IMG/VR virus record: IMGVR_UViG_3300042905_000668
Span: 1 to 62,867 of that record
Length of the DNA: 62,867 nucleotides
DNA from: a virus
Reading direction: 5' to 3' (one strand)
The position numbers were made by a program, and so were the translations under genes. Positions 30,301-41,000 of the stretch are shown one piece after another. Numbering within the stretch: position 1 is the first letter of the stretch; the number at the start of each line of letters is the position of its first letter. Below the pieces are notes generated by a model. That model worked only from the letters and a program-made list of their open reading frames with translations, ran no database searches and was not told the origin of the DNA.

Positions 30301-31187
30301 GCGAAATGACACTATTTTCTAAGGGCGGCAACACACTACCCGCCCACCTGAAGAACCTACAATTAGACGCAACCACAAAAGCCTTGATGGGTGGCAGTGG
30401 TAACGGCGGCGGTAAGCGTATCTCCATTCGCGGCAACGTGTTCCGCATGATGGTTGATGGCAAAGAAATTGCACAGAACGAAGACCGTGCAATGAACATT
30501 ATTATTGCGGCGGCTAACGCCAACGTATCGAGAACATTTTATGCAGGAACTTATCAAGAAGGCCAAGCCATGGCACCCACATGTTGGTCAAACGATGGTG
30601 TCACACCCGACATCAAGTCTGAGCAACCACAAGCAAGCAAGTGTGCTTCATGCCAACAAAACATCAAAGGCTCCGGCCAAGGTGATTCCCGCGCATGCCG
30701 ATTTAGTCAACGCCTTGCCGTCCTCTTGGAGAACGATATTCGTGGAGACATTTATCAACTGACTCTCCCCGCGCAATCAATCTTTGGTGCGGCTGAGAAT
30801 GGCAAGATGCCTTTGCAGTCATACGCAAAGTTTTTGGGCAGTCATGGTTTGCCAGTAACCGCAGTCGTTACCGAGATGCGTTTTGATACTGCAAGCGCAA
30901 CACCACGCCTGACGTTCAAGGCAGTGCGTCCTTTGAACGAAGAAGAATTGGCAATGACCCAAGACAAGGGTCAGTCTACCGAAGCCAAACTTGCTATCGC
31001 CGCAACTGCCGCGCAGATGGATGGTGCTACTAAAGCGGAATTCATACGTCCCGCCGCAGTCGAAGCTCCCAAAGCGGAACCCAAGGTAGAGGCTGAAGCT
31101 GTTGAAACAGCAGAGCCAACTAAACGCGCTAAGAAAGCCGCACCAAAAGATGTGGCTGACATCTTGGACGATTGGGCTGAAGAGTAA
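30297..31187 (+). CDS. Probable single-stranded DNA-binding protein (296 aa)
   Basis: Core block GKRISIRGNVFRMMVDGKEI, then NVSRTFYAGTYQEGQAMAP and a cysteine set (C in PTCWSND, KCASCQQN, RACRFSQ) that may hold zinc. It continues VYQLTLPAQS-like and VTAVVTEMRFDT strands. The C-terminal 70 residues are Ala/Pro/Lys-rich and end in an acidic tail DILDDWAEE, as in SSB-type proteins that recruit partners. It lies between the helicase and the primase-helicase. The family is familiar from phage replication modules; the ssDNA-binding role is inferred. Confidence 0.6.
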   Translation: MSEMTLFSKGGNTLPAHLKNLQLDATTKALMGGSGNGGGKRISIRGNVFRMMVDGKEIAQNEDRAMNIIIAAANANVSRTFYAGTYQEGQAMAPTCWSNDGVTPDIKSEQPQASKCASCQQNIKGSGQGDSRACRFSQRLAVLLENDIRGDIYQLTLPAQSIFGAAENGKMPLQSYAKFLGSHGLPVTAVVTEMRFDTASATPRLTFKAVRPLNEEELAMTQDKGQSTEAKLAIAATAAQMDGATKAEFIRPAAVEAPKAEPKVEAEAVETAEPTKRAKKAAPKDVADILDDWAEE

Positions 31188-31269
31188 TTGGTTTCGGGGG
31201 GAACGCTGTGCAAAGGCTTTTTGAGCTTGCAGACGAGCAGTTAGTACCCCCACCTCAAAGGAGAGCATC

Positions 31270-31632
31270 ATGGACATACTAGAACTTGCGGCAGAACACG
31301 AAGAGTTGTTTAGCAAAGAGTTTATGAAGTGGTTACCTGACAACTTGCATGTATGGGAAGCGTTTTGTGACCAAACATTTAAGATCAGAAAAACTGGTTT
31401 TAAACATTACTCTGCACGTACCATCGTGCACTACTTGCGACATCACTCTGCAATCACTGAAGCTAGTGGACAGTGGAAGATTAACAATAACTACAGTCCG
31501 TACCTTGCACGATTATTTGATAAGAGATTTCCAAACCTTGCGGGGCTTTGGGAATACCGAGAAACAAAACGTGCCAAGTTAGACCACACACCACTATTTA
31601 ACAACTATGAACAACAGAGGCTATTCCCGTAA
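31270..31632 (+). CDS. Conserved phage protein (120 aa)
   Basis: Helical protein with NLHVWEAFCDQTFKIRKTGF, HYSARTIVHYLRHHSA and a terminal YSPYLARLFDKRFPN. This pattern recurs in small phage proteins encoded near replication genes; function unknown. CAAAGGAGAG precedes ATG 31270. It overlaps the next gene by 26 bases. Confidence 0.65.
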   Translation: MDILELAAEHEELFSKEFMKWLPDNLHVWEAFCDQTFKIRKTGFKHYSARTIVHYLRHHSAITEASGQWKINNNYSPYLARLFDKRFPNLAGLWEYRETKRAKLDHTPLFNNYEQQRLFP

Positions 31633-31855
31633 ATTTGTTGATGCGAACAATAAGGCAGACCCATTTCATGTGGGTGTGCAACTTGGACGTATTTGCATAC
31701 AACGTGACATTCCAGTACAGGATGTAGCCGAACACTTAGACGTATCACGTCAGGCCATTTACATGTGGTTCTTGGGGAAAGCACTGCCACACCCGAGCAA
31801 ACGCAAAGTATTATGGGAACTGCTTGACCGCCTAACGGCCAACGCCGTAACTTGA
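31607..31855 (+). CDS. XRE-like HTH protein (82 aa)
   Basis: Residues about 22-58 (VQLGRICIQRDIPVQDVAEH, LDVSRQAIYMWFLGKALP) form a helix-turn-helix of the XRE/Cro type. It is small enough to be a dimeric Cro-like repressor. Together with the excisionase-type protein it is one of two clear HTH candidates for binding the palindromes of the early region. Confidence 0.7.
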   Translation: MNNRGYSRKFVDANNKADPFHVGVQLGRICIQRDIPVQDVAEHLDVSRQAIYMWFLGKALPHPSKRKVLWELLDRLTANAVT

Positions 31856-31918
31856 TCCCGCGCCCATGGTCTATCGCCAGTAGACCGGAAGGCTTATCTG
31901 TCTGTAAAAGAGAAAACA

Positions 31919-34762
31919 ATGACAACACGGAACCCCTTTCTCACATCTGTACTTGCCTCTGAAGGTTTGTACTGTGTGGTTGGATTGAAGAAGGGTGCGC
32001 CGAGGCAGACTTTTGTAGAAACGATTGATGAGATTGATGGAGTCGTAGATGGACTTATCTCGCAGGGTTTTGACGCATACTTTGGATGCGCTAAATATCT
32101 TTTGGAAGATGAAGGTCGCACAGCAAAGAACGCAAAATGGTTTAAGGCTTTTTGGCTTGACCTAGATTGCGGTGAAAACAAACCATACGACACGCAAGCA
32201 TCCGCATTGGATGCACTCAGAATATTTGTTAAAGCAACAGGGTTACCTCGACCCACTATCATTAACTCAGGACGTGGCATACACGTTTACTGGACGCTGA
32301 AGGAGACCATCGGTTACAACGATTGGAAACCAACAGCCGAAGCACTGAAGAAATTCTGTGCCTCATACAATCTGCTTGCTGACCCTGCGGTCACGGCAGA
32401 TGCCGCACGAATACTGCGTATACCCGAGACGTTGAACTTCAAGGACAACCCGCCAAAGCCTGTATCTGTAATGGTCGAGTCGCAGCCGGTAGAGTTCACA
32501 CGGTTCAAGACGTTGATAGGTGTAGAAGAGGAAGACGATGAACCGAAAGGTTTGTTTGGTTCTGACGCACCACCACGCCGCCCAATAGATGCAACGACCC
32601 GCGCATTGATGGGTAACAGTGTGTCCCGTTTTGGGACTATCATGCGCAAGAGTGTCGAGGGTGAGGGGTGCGCACAACTACTGCGTATCTATAAAGAGCA
32701 AGAGACCGTTGAGGAGCCGCTATGGAGAGCGGGTCTGTCTATCGCCATTAACTGCGAAGACGGTGAGAAAGCGATCCACAAGATCAGCAATCAGCACCCT
32801 GAGTACGACCCGCAAGAGACGTTCAACAAAGCACACGCATTATTGGAGAAGCCATACAAGTGCGCTACGTTCTCAAGCATTAACTCTGCACCCTGCAACG
32901 ACTGCCCACACAAGGGCAAGATTACTTCACCGATTCAGATTGGTTCACGCATTGCCGAAGCCAAGGCAGAAGACAACATCGTTGTCATGCGCAACGCCAT
33001 ACTGGAAGAGGAAGTCACGGTTGAAATACCTGACTACCCATACCCATACTTTCGTGGCAAGAACGGCGGTGTGTACAAGCGGGGTTGGGGTAAAGATGAG
33101 AAGGGTGAAGATGAAAAGGACGAGTTGATCTACGAGTACGACTTCTATGTCGTGAAGCGGTTGACTGATCCTGATACAGGAGAATCTTTGTGGATGCGCT
33201 TGCACATGCCCAAGGATGGAATCCGTGAATTCTCCGCGCCACTATCAAGCGTTTTATCTAAGGACAAGTTGCGGGAAGTCTTGGCATACCAAGGCGTCAC
33301 TGCATACAACAAGAGATTGGATTTACTTATGGGCTACATCACCAAGTGGGTGCAAGAACTTCAGCACCTGACAGAAGCAGAAAAGGCACGTCAACAATTT
33401 GGTTGGCATGAAGACGATACCAAGTTTGTTATTGGTAATCGTGAGGTCACGGCATCGGGCGTGAACTACAGCCCGTCATCTAATGCCACTGCGGAGATTG
33501 CAAGCTACTACACCAAGAAAGGTACAGTTGCCGAGTGGAAGAAAGTTGCCAACATCTACGCCGCCGCAGGGAATGAAGTACGTGCGTTCACACTTTTTGC
33601 AGGATTTGGTTCAGCGTTATTTAAGTTCACAAAACTTAATGGCTCCATCATTCACCTGACAAACAATGGCTCCGGTGTAGGTAAGACAACAATTCAGCTT
33701 GCGGTCAACAGCATTTGGGGTAGACCCCTTGAACCCTTGATGAACCAAGAGGATAAGTACTTGGCACGTATGCACCGTATCGCAGTGCTTGGCAATATAC
33801 CCCCTACCATTGATGAGTTGACCAACATGGGGGATGAGGAAGTCAGTGCGATGGCGTACGCTATTACGCACGGTCGGGGTCGCAACCGTATGCAGTCACA
33901 GTCTAATGCTGAACGTAGTAATTCACTGCGCTGGAATTCGATTGCGATTACATCAGGCAACAAGAGTTTGTACGATCAGTTGTATAACCTCAAAGACTTT
34001 CCGGAGGGCGAACTGATGCGGGTACTGGAGTTTGCAGTTGCCAAGAACGACACCCTGAGTAAGGCCGAGTCTGACTTGATGTTCAACCCCATGTACGAGA
34101 ACTACGGTGTAGCCGGAGAAATCTTTATACGTTATGTGATTGCCAACCTACCGGAAGTTCAACGTCTATTGAATGCGATTCAACGCAAGTTTGATAAGGC
34201 CGCAGGGTTTACACAACGTGAACGCTTTTGGTCTGCGACAGCGGCATGTGCTCTGACATCCGGCATCATTGCTAAGAAGTTAGGCTTGCATGATATTGAT
34301 GTATCCGCAGTCTACAAATGGGCAGTGGAAACTCTAAGCAGTATGCGCATTGAAGTCCGCGCTGACAGCATGACACCACTGAGCCGCATCGGTATGTTCT
34401 TGAACGAGAAGAACAACAACATGTTGATCGTGAAGAGCACGGTTGATAAGCGGTCGGGTTTGTTTGAATCACCAATACGGGAACCCCGTGGGGAGTTGAT
34501 GACCCGCTACGAGCCGGATACCAAACTGTTGTTTATCTCCACTAAGGCACTGCGTGAGTGGTGTAGCGAGAACCAAATATCCTATAAGATGGTGTGCGCT
34601 GATCTACAGAAGGCCAAGATCATCAAAGGTATTATTAAGAAGAGCATGTCTAAAGGTTCTGATATGACCACACCCTCGGTGTTTGCACTGATGATTGACT
34701 GCGCTGTTGCTACTGACCTTGATCCGGAAGTAGAAACTATTACCCATGACGATAACGGCTGA
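31919..34762 (+). CDS. AEP primase-DUF927 helicase fusion (947 aa)
   Basis: The N-terminal AEP/RepB-like primase has D81 and D83 in FWLDLDCGEN and a later NSGRGIHVYW with H122. A Cys-rich stretch (APCNDCPHKG) may be a zinc knuckle. The C-terminal half is a DUF927-type helicase with Walker A GSGVGKTT (K589) and PPTIDELTNMGDEEV as Walker B/sensor region. The fusion can both prime and unwind DNA, so with PolA it forms a near-minimal replisome. ATG 31919 follows an AAAAGAGAAAAC leader. The length is typical for such fusions. Confidence 0.85.
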   Translation: MTTRNPFLTSVLASEGLYCVVGLKKGAPRQTFVETIDEIDGVVDGLISQGFDAYFGCAKYLLEDEGRTAKNAKWFKAFWLDLDCGENKPYDTQASALDALRIFVKATGLPRPTIINSGRGIHVYWTLKETIGYNDWKPTAEALKKFCASYNLLADPAVTADAARILRIPETLNFKDNPPKPVSVMVESQPVEFTRFKTLIGVEEEDDEPKGLFGSDAPPRRPIDATTRALMGNSVSRFGTIMRKSVEGEGCAQLLRIYKEQETVEEPLWRAGLSIAINCEDGEKAIHKISNQHPEYDPQETFNKAHALLEKPYKCATFSSINSAPCNDCPHKGKITSPIQIGSRIAEAKAEDNIVVMRNAILEEEVTVEIPDYPYPYFRGKNGGVYKRGWGKDEKGEDEKDELIYEYDFYVVKRLTDPDTGESLWMRLHMPKDGIREFSAPLSSVLSKDKLREVLAYQGVTAYNKRLDLLMGYITKWVQELQHLTEAEKARQQFGWHEDDTKFVIGNREVTASGVNYSPSSNATAEIASYYTKKGTVAEWKKVANIYAAAGNEVRAFTLFAGFGSALFKFTKLNGSIIHLTNNGSGVGKTTIQLAVNSIWGRPLEPLMNQEDKYLARMHRIAVLGNIPPTIDELTNMGDEEVSAMAYAITHGRGRNRMQSQSNAERSNSLRWNSIAITSGNKSLYDQLYNLKDFPEGELMRVLEFAVAKNDTLSKAESDLMFNPMYENYGVAGEIFIRYVIANLPEVQRLLNAIQRKFDKAAGFTQRERFWSATAACALTSGIIAKKLGLHDIDVSAVYKWAVETLSSMRIEVRADSMTPLSRIGMFLNEKNNNMLIVKSTVDKRSGLFESPIREPRGELMTRYEPDTKLLFISTKALREWCSENQISYKMVCADLQKAKIIKGIIKKSMSKGSDMTTPSVFALMIDCAVATDLDPEVETITHDDNG

Positions 34763-34949
34763 TACTGTACCAGTTGCTATAGAATGGCATAAGTTTGTAG
34801 TGGGTAGCTCCTTCTACATCCCTTGCCTAGACCGGCAAGATGTTGCCACCCAAGTTGCCGCCTCTGCCAAAGAGCGCGGCATGAAAGTTAAATTCCGTTT
34901 TGTTTTGGAAAGAGGCACCCAAGGAGTGAGATTCTGGCGAATCACTTAA
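34746..34949 (+). CDS. Small basic protein at the end of the early block (67 aa)
   Basis: Overlaps the primase-helicase end by 17 bases. Contains EWHKFVVGSSFYIPCLDRQD, then AASAKERGMKVKFRFVLE, a conserved-looking alpha/beta pattern. Last rightward gene before the terminator. Function unknown. Confidence 0.65.
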   Translation: MTITADTVPVAIEWHKFVVGSSFYIPCLDRQDVATQVAASAKERGMKVKFRFVLERGTQGVRFWRIT

Positions 34950-35010
34950 CAATGTGCTAGAGTTCGCCCTAGCAACTTGTTACTCTCTCCTTTGGTTGCT
35001 ATCTCCTTGA

Positions 35011-35037
35011 GCCCCGACTTCGGTCGGGGTCTTTTTT
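35011..35037 (+). terminator. Rho-independent terminator of the rightward block
   Basis: CCCCGAC (35012-35018), TTCG loop, GTCGGGG (35023-35029), with one more G-T pair and a T6 run (35032-35037). It lies between the converging blocks; its T-run touches the stop codon of the leftward 2010-aa gene. Confidence 0.9.
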
Positions 35038-38000
35038 ATTCACCGTATGCTTCTGCGGCGGCTTGCTTCAAGTAGGGAGCCAGTTTACGGTCGAGCGTTA
35101 CACCTTGGTACATTTCGTTTGAGATACGCTCACGTGCCTTCACCGACTGAGTAATTGTCTTTTCACTGATGCCCAGTTCAGGGTACTTAGCACCAAGCTC
35201 AAACAACTTCTCACGTGCATCCATCATCCCGTCGGCGTCGCCCTCTCGCATAGCCGCATAGTACTTCTTCAGTGCGTTTTTTTCGATGGACTTGATGGCC
35301 TTACCCTTCTCGGTCATGTACGCATTTTCTTCGTACTGCTTCATCAAGTCAGCAGGGGCAAACCCAAGCACTTGCATAGCGGCGTTGTAGCCGTTTACAT
35401 CTCCAACCGTATCACCACGCAGAGTGTTAGCGCCTTCGGTTGCATAACGGCCACTCTTCAAGATGTTACGCAGTGCAATAGGTAGTATGGCCTCAATGCC
35501 GCGCTCGTACTGGCCTTCAGCAATTAAGTCTTTACCACGCAAAATACTGTCCACAATAGAGTACGGCGCACCAAGCAAGCTCTCCATGAACTGGGATAAC
35601 TCACTTGCATCTGCTTTGCTACCCTTTTGCTCACGCCACAACAAGTCAGTCCAACCCACACGGTCGGCAATGCTCAAGTTGGTAAGGTAGTTGACTGGGC
35701 CTTTGTAGAAGAAGTCACCAAGGAAGCTACGCATGACAGTATCAAAATCATCGTCATCATCCTCTTGGAACATGTTGTAAGCGGCTTCTGCAACCCAGTA
35801 CAAGGGTAAACCTTTTGCACCCGCAAACAGCGCAGACATTCCATACACACCTGCAAGTTGCCTACGAGCCGCTTTGATTGCTTCAAGCTGTTCACCTGTT
35901 GCACCTTTGACGGGGAGTGAACGCATCATGGTGTCAAACAACATGTAGTACATGCTGAATGCAAAACGCTTAAACACCATCAAAACTTTTCCTATGTCAC
36001 TCTGACCGAGGCTGGGGCCAGATAGCGTACTACCTGCACCGTGCGAATACTCCACCATTGCAAGAGCTTTATCAATCGCCTTGGTTTCTTTTTCTGCGGG
36101 GGTCAAACGCTTTTCTTCCGCAGTCATTTTGGCAGGGTTATTAAGCCGCGTTTTTTCCAAGTCATAAGCGGCAACGGCTGTGATCTCACGGTTCATGCGC
36201 TCGGCATGATGGAACATAAAAGAACCTACCAACGTAGTGACACGTACAAGTTTGTTTGTGCTGCCGTACCCTGATGAATCGTTGTTCTCAGAACTTAACG
36301 CACTCCGTGCAGTAGACGTAGCCAGCAGACCACGGTCTTTCATAGCCCCAATGAGTCCTGCATATTGAGGAGCCTTGCCATTGTTGACCAAGTTCTCAAT
36401 AGAAGTCATGGCCTTCTGGTCACTAGACTCACCTGTCAACTCAGCAACTTTGCGTGTGAACCCACTGCTCATGTAGAGCTTACGGGCGTTGTTTAGTGCC
36501 ACACCTGCATCTTTGAACCCATACTCACCACCAAGTTGCGGGTAGACAATCAGAGGAGTTTGCAGTGTGTTGATTACTGCGGAAGAGATGTTACCTGCAA
36601 GGTTGTAGTAGAACGCACCGGAGCTTGCATACTGGGAGAATGCAGTTAACGTAGGGTTCATTGCAAAATCGCGGCGACCATCAAACTCTTTAAGAAGTTC
36701 ACCACCGTAGGTATTAACATCGCCCCGTGAGGAATCAACAGTTTCCTTCATGTCTTTTACAATGCGTTGCAATTCGGGGCCATACTGCATACGGGCCAAC
36801 TGACGTGCAGTGTTACTGCTCACACGGTCAAACACATAGGCGGCGTTATCAATATAGCCACCAATACCAGTACGCTTTTGACGGCTCTTCAGAATGCTGG
36901 CTTCAGGCATAGCCTTGACAACAAGTTGTATCAAGTCATCAATCGCTTTATCCCCGGCTTGATTGTCCTTCATGATCTTCATGATGTCGGCCAACATAGT
37001 GCCAGACGGTACATTGTCTGAAGTCAGTTGATCTGCACGGGAATAAACGTCAATTTTTGTAGCACCTTTGGCCTCAAGCTGTCTACGCGCAAAGTCACGT
37101 TCAGCTTCGGATTCAAAAGATTCTTTTTTAGTGTCACCGTTCATGTCGTACTGCAACCAGAACGGGCCTTCGCGGAACAGCGGCGCATAGTGGTCAACAC
37201 GCACGGTGCTTAACTCAAACAGAATCTTTTGATAGGCAGATGCGGCTTGCGACTTGTTACCCACCGTAGCCTCGATGTTGCGCTCCAACGATTTCAAGAA
37301 CTCCCCATCAAGAGTTTTGTAGGTGGCAAATAGATCGTGGTATAACTTCTTGCCATCCGGTGTAAGTTTGTTAAACCGTGCGTTGAGTTGTTTCCACTCG
37401 GCTTCTTTCTCAGGACTGCCTTTGTACTTGTCCAACTTCGCTTCAGGGTTTACGTCCACACGAGTGGAGTCGTTTACCAAAGTAGACCACGCCTGATACT
37501 CAGGGGTTTGTCGAAATTCGGCCAAGCGGTTATGTAATGGGTACATGGCTTCAAGAAGTTTCTCTTGATAACCGGCCATCTCTTCAACAGTAGCGGCAAA
37601 ACGTTTAGCTGAATCACCTAGATATTTGCTACCAGCCTCACCCAAGGCAGATAAGTTTAGTGCCTTGTACATCAACTGACGGCCAGTCGTACCAATTGTT
37701 TCTGCGGCTTTCCAAAACCCAACAGCGTTCTCACTGTTCATGATGGGTTGCTTGCGGATGGTGGCACCCATCTTTGTGAACATCTCTTGCACAACATTAG
37801 GGTTGCTCAGAGATTGCGCATACATAGTTTCACCTGTGCGTGTCTCAGGTGGAGGGCTAATGATGTCGTTCAGCATGCGGTCAATCGCATCTAACGCAGT
37901 CTCGGTCTTAGGGGGCAAGCGGAGCAACTGACGCATGGCATTAACCAAACGCTCCCAACCAGTGAGCTTCTCACCAGTAGGTTTGAATTCTTTTAAGCGG

Positions 38001-41000
38001 TTGCGAAACGCATCATTACTCCACGCTTCCGCAGCGAACTCTTGTATATCTTGCGCACCATAAGTTCCTTCAGTGCCTTTCTTCATTTGATCGAAGAGGG
38101 TTGTGACCTGACGAGTGACAGGATGCGATGGGTTGTCCAAAGTGTGGGACATGGTGGCATGTGAAGACTCATGCAGAATCTCATACTCAGTAGCACCATC
38201 ACGCAGATACACTGTGTTGGTCTTTGGATCGTACATGGACTTCTCAGCGCCATATACTAAGTTGACGTTACCAACTTGTTTAGACAAAGACTCTGCAAAA
38301 AGTTCTGCTGTCTTAGATGAACCGCTATCCGCCAGCCCTTGTAAAGCACCTACCAAGTTATTGTTGGCAAGCTGTTGGAGCACCACCGGGTGAGCCTGTG
38401 TATGTAATGCGGCAAGGTCTGCATCAGCAAGCAAGCCATTGAGGTCGGTGTCAGCGTTATCATCTAAATCACCAAAGTACACATCACCAATGATCTTTTG
38501 CATTGACGCACGTTTGGGAGCTTGGTTTTCTTTTTTGATTTGCTCTTTAGTGGCTTTGCGAATGTCTTGTTGCTTCTGCTGTTTTGCACGTGTCTTGATA
38601 GACCCCTTTTCTCCCTTTTCTTCTTTCGTGTACTGAGCAATCTTTTGATCCATAAAAGCTACAGCTTCAGGAGACAAGTTAGCACGTGCCCATGCTTCGG
38701 CATTTTTGGTGTGAATACCACCTTGGCCTTTAAAGAATGTGGCTTCTGCTTCAGTACCAAATGTTGGTTCTGGGCCTAGTGGGCTTTTCTCAAAGGCTTT
38801 CATCTTTGAGTTGCGATAGGCAGTTGGCGCAAGCACCAAATCATTTGCAATTGCGTCAAGCGCAAGTTCAGGGACTACCTTGCCAAAATAAGCGCGGGCA
38901 TCTTTGGCGACTTGATCTAACTTAGACATTGCCACACCAAGTTTTTGTTGGATGATTGGCAGTTCTGAAGATAAGTCAGGGCGATCTAAGATGCCTCGTG
39001 GGGTAGTTGTTGCCGTTTGTCTTTGCGCTTCTGCTTGCTGGGTTTGAGTGGTCGTAGTGCCATCGGTTGCGGTTCCTTCAGTTAATGTAGTGGGCTGTTG
39101 TCCTTCTCGTCCAGTAGCGTCTCTAACATCCGGCTGAGTAGAAACATCTCCACCTCCGACAGTTGTTTCATCGGTTGTGGTATCTTCAATACTAGCGGGT
39201 TCGCTAACCACGCTAGTGCTTCCTCCACTTGGGGCGGCGTCAGGTCTTGTAACATCAGGTACTCCAAATGCAAATTGGCGGGTTTGTTCTTGCTGTCCTT
39301 GCTTGGTAGCAGAGATGTCTTCTACTTGCATCTCCTGTCTAGCCGCATCAATTTCCGCGCCATATCCATCAGCGTATAACTTGTCGAGGATTCCGGTATA
39401 CACATCGTCGTTGATATTGACCATGTTTTTGGGGCTTTCAATTACTTGAACAAAACGGCGAATGCCATTGCGGTTAGTAAGATCAAGTCCTTTTAACTTA
39501 GGAGTCAAGAGAGAGTTAGGTGGAATACGCAGTCCACGTAACAAGTTAGGCGTTACTGTGGTTTCTTGGGTGATAGCTTTCTCTACACGCTTTTCCTCAA
39601 GCGCGGGTTTAAACATACCGCCAGTGCCGGGAGTTGGTGTTTCTTCAGCAAATGCTGACCCTGCCTGTTTATTACGCATGCCTTCGTTGTATTCGGTTTC
39701 GGCTTGTGTAAGTTCTTGATTAGCTTTAGCGGTTGCTTTTGCTTCTGCATCCGCATCTTCTGCTTTACGAGCGGCTATGGCGGCATCTAACTCACCATAG
39801 ATACGATCATACGCACCGGGATTTTGTTCTTTGATTGCCTCTGCACGTTGTTGCAGTGCGGCAAGTGATACTGCGCCAACATCTTCTGGTACGTTTTTGA
39901 ATGCAGAGGTTAAGTCTGCTTCACGTTGTTTACGTGCGGCCTCAATGGCAATGTCATACTCAGCTTGTTTCTCTGGCGTAAGAGTACCGGCTTTAGCCTC
40001 GGCATCCATTTGCGCTTTGAGTGCTTCTTCGGCTTCTTTGGTATCTTTAAATTCTTTGCGGGCAGTCAAGCCTTGGCTTGCACCACCAACAGTACCAAAC
40101 GCACCGCCACCGATTGCGCCCTTAACAAACGATTCTTTGAACCGCTGAATGTTCTCAGGGCCAAACATATCTTTAGTACTACCTGCAACTTGTTCTGCGG
40201 CGGCATTGATAGACTCTTGTGCTGCCTCAGTCAAACCTTCAGACCCTGCGGTCTTGGCGGCTTCTTTGCCAATGTACTTCCACACCTTTGGTGCGGCACC
40301 AGATTCTTTGGCCATCTTCTCGATAACCTTCATCTTGCCGTAACCACCAAGTTCACCCAACAATTTGCCGGGGACAATAGCGTCCAATACAGAAGACAAG
40401 CCACCAGCAAGCGCGGCAATACCCGGCTCCATCTTGTCAGTTTCTTGATAGATGCTTTCAAATACTTCGGGTGCGTTCTGTGCAAATGAGCCAAGGTACA
40501 CACCACCATACATTGCGCGTTTACCTGCTACTTCACCAGCCTTTTTAGCGGCAGTCTCTGCGGCGGCACGGCCAGCCATGGATAGTGGGCCAGCTTCCAA
40601 AGCGGCACCCATAGCACCACGAGCGGCAATCCTACTACCCACTGCCCCAGCGCCTATACCGGGGATCATTGCAGTCAGTGCAGTAGGGCCAAGTTCACCT
40701 AGAGTTTCAGCAATAAACTGTGCGCCCTCATACGGGCTTTCAACTTCAGTGTATGATTTGAACTGCGTAGGGTACTTGGCTTGTAACGCTTGGCGTGAGG
40801 CATCGGCTTCAGCCATCTGACGTTGTGCGTACTCATCAAAGCCAAGCGCAGATGCACCCATAGCGGGGAGCGTGTCCCCCAAAGCGATACCTGTTTCCCC
40901 CATGCCACGCATGAAGCCCTCTTTCAAGAGGGTGCCAATCCCTACATCTCGCTTTGGAATCTTAAAGTCATATTGCTTGGCAAGAAGACCAACCTGCTTA

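Noticed and set aside
31208-31282. Mini ORF starting at a GTG (about 24 codons) between the ssDNA-binding gene and the gene at 31270
   Set aside because: Too short, it overlaps the ribosome site and start of the next gene, and has no recognisable features.
35011-35037. Bidirectional terminator for both converging blocks
   Set aside because: The T-run is present only on the rightward transcript; on the leftward side the stem is not followed by T residues.
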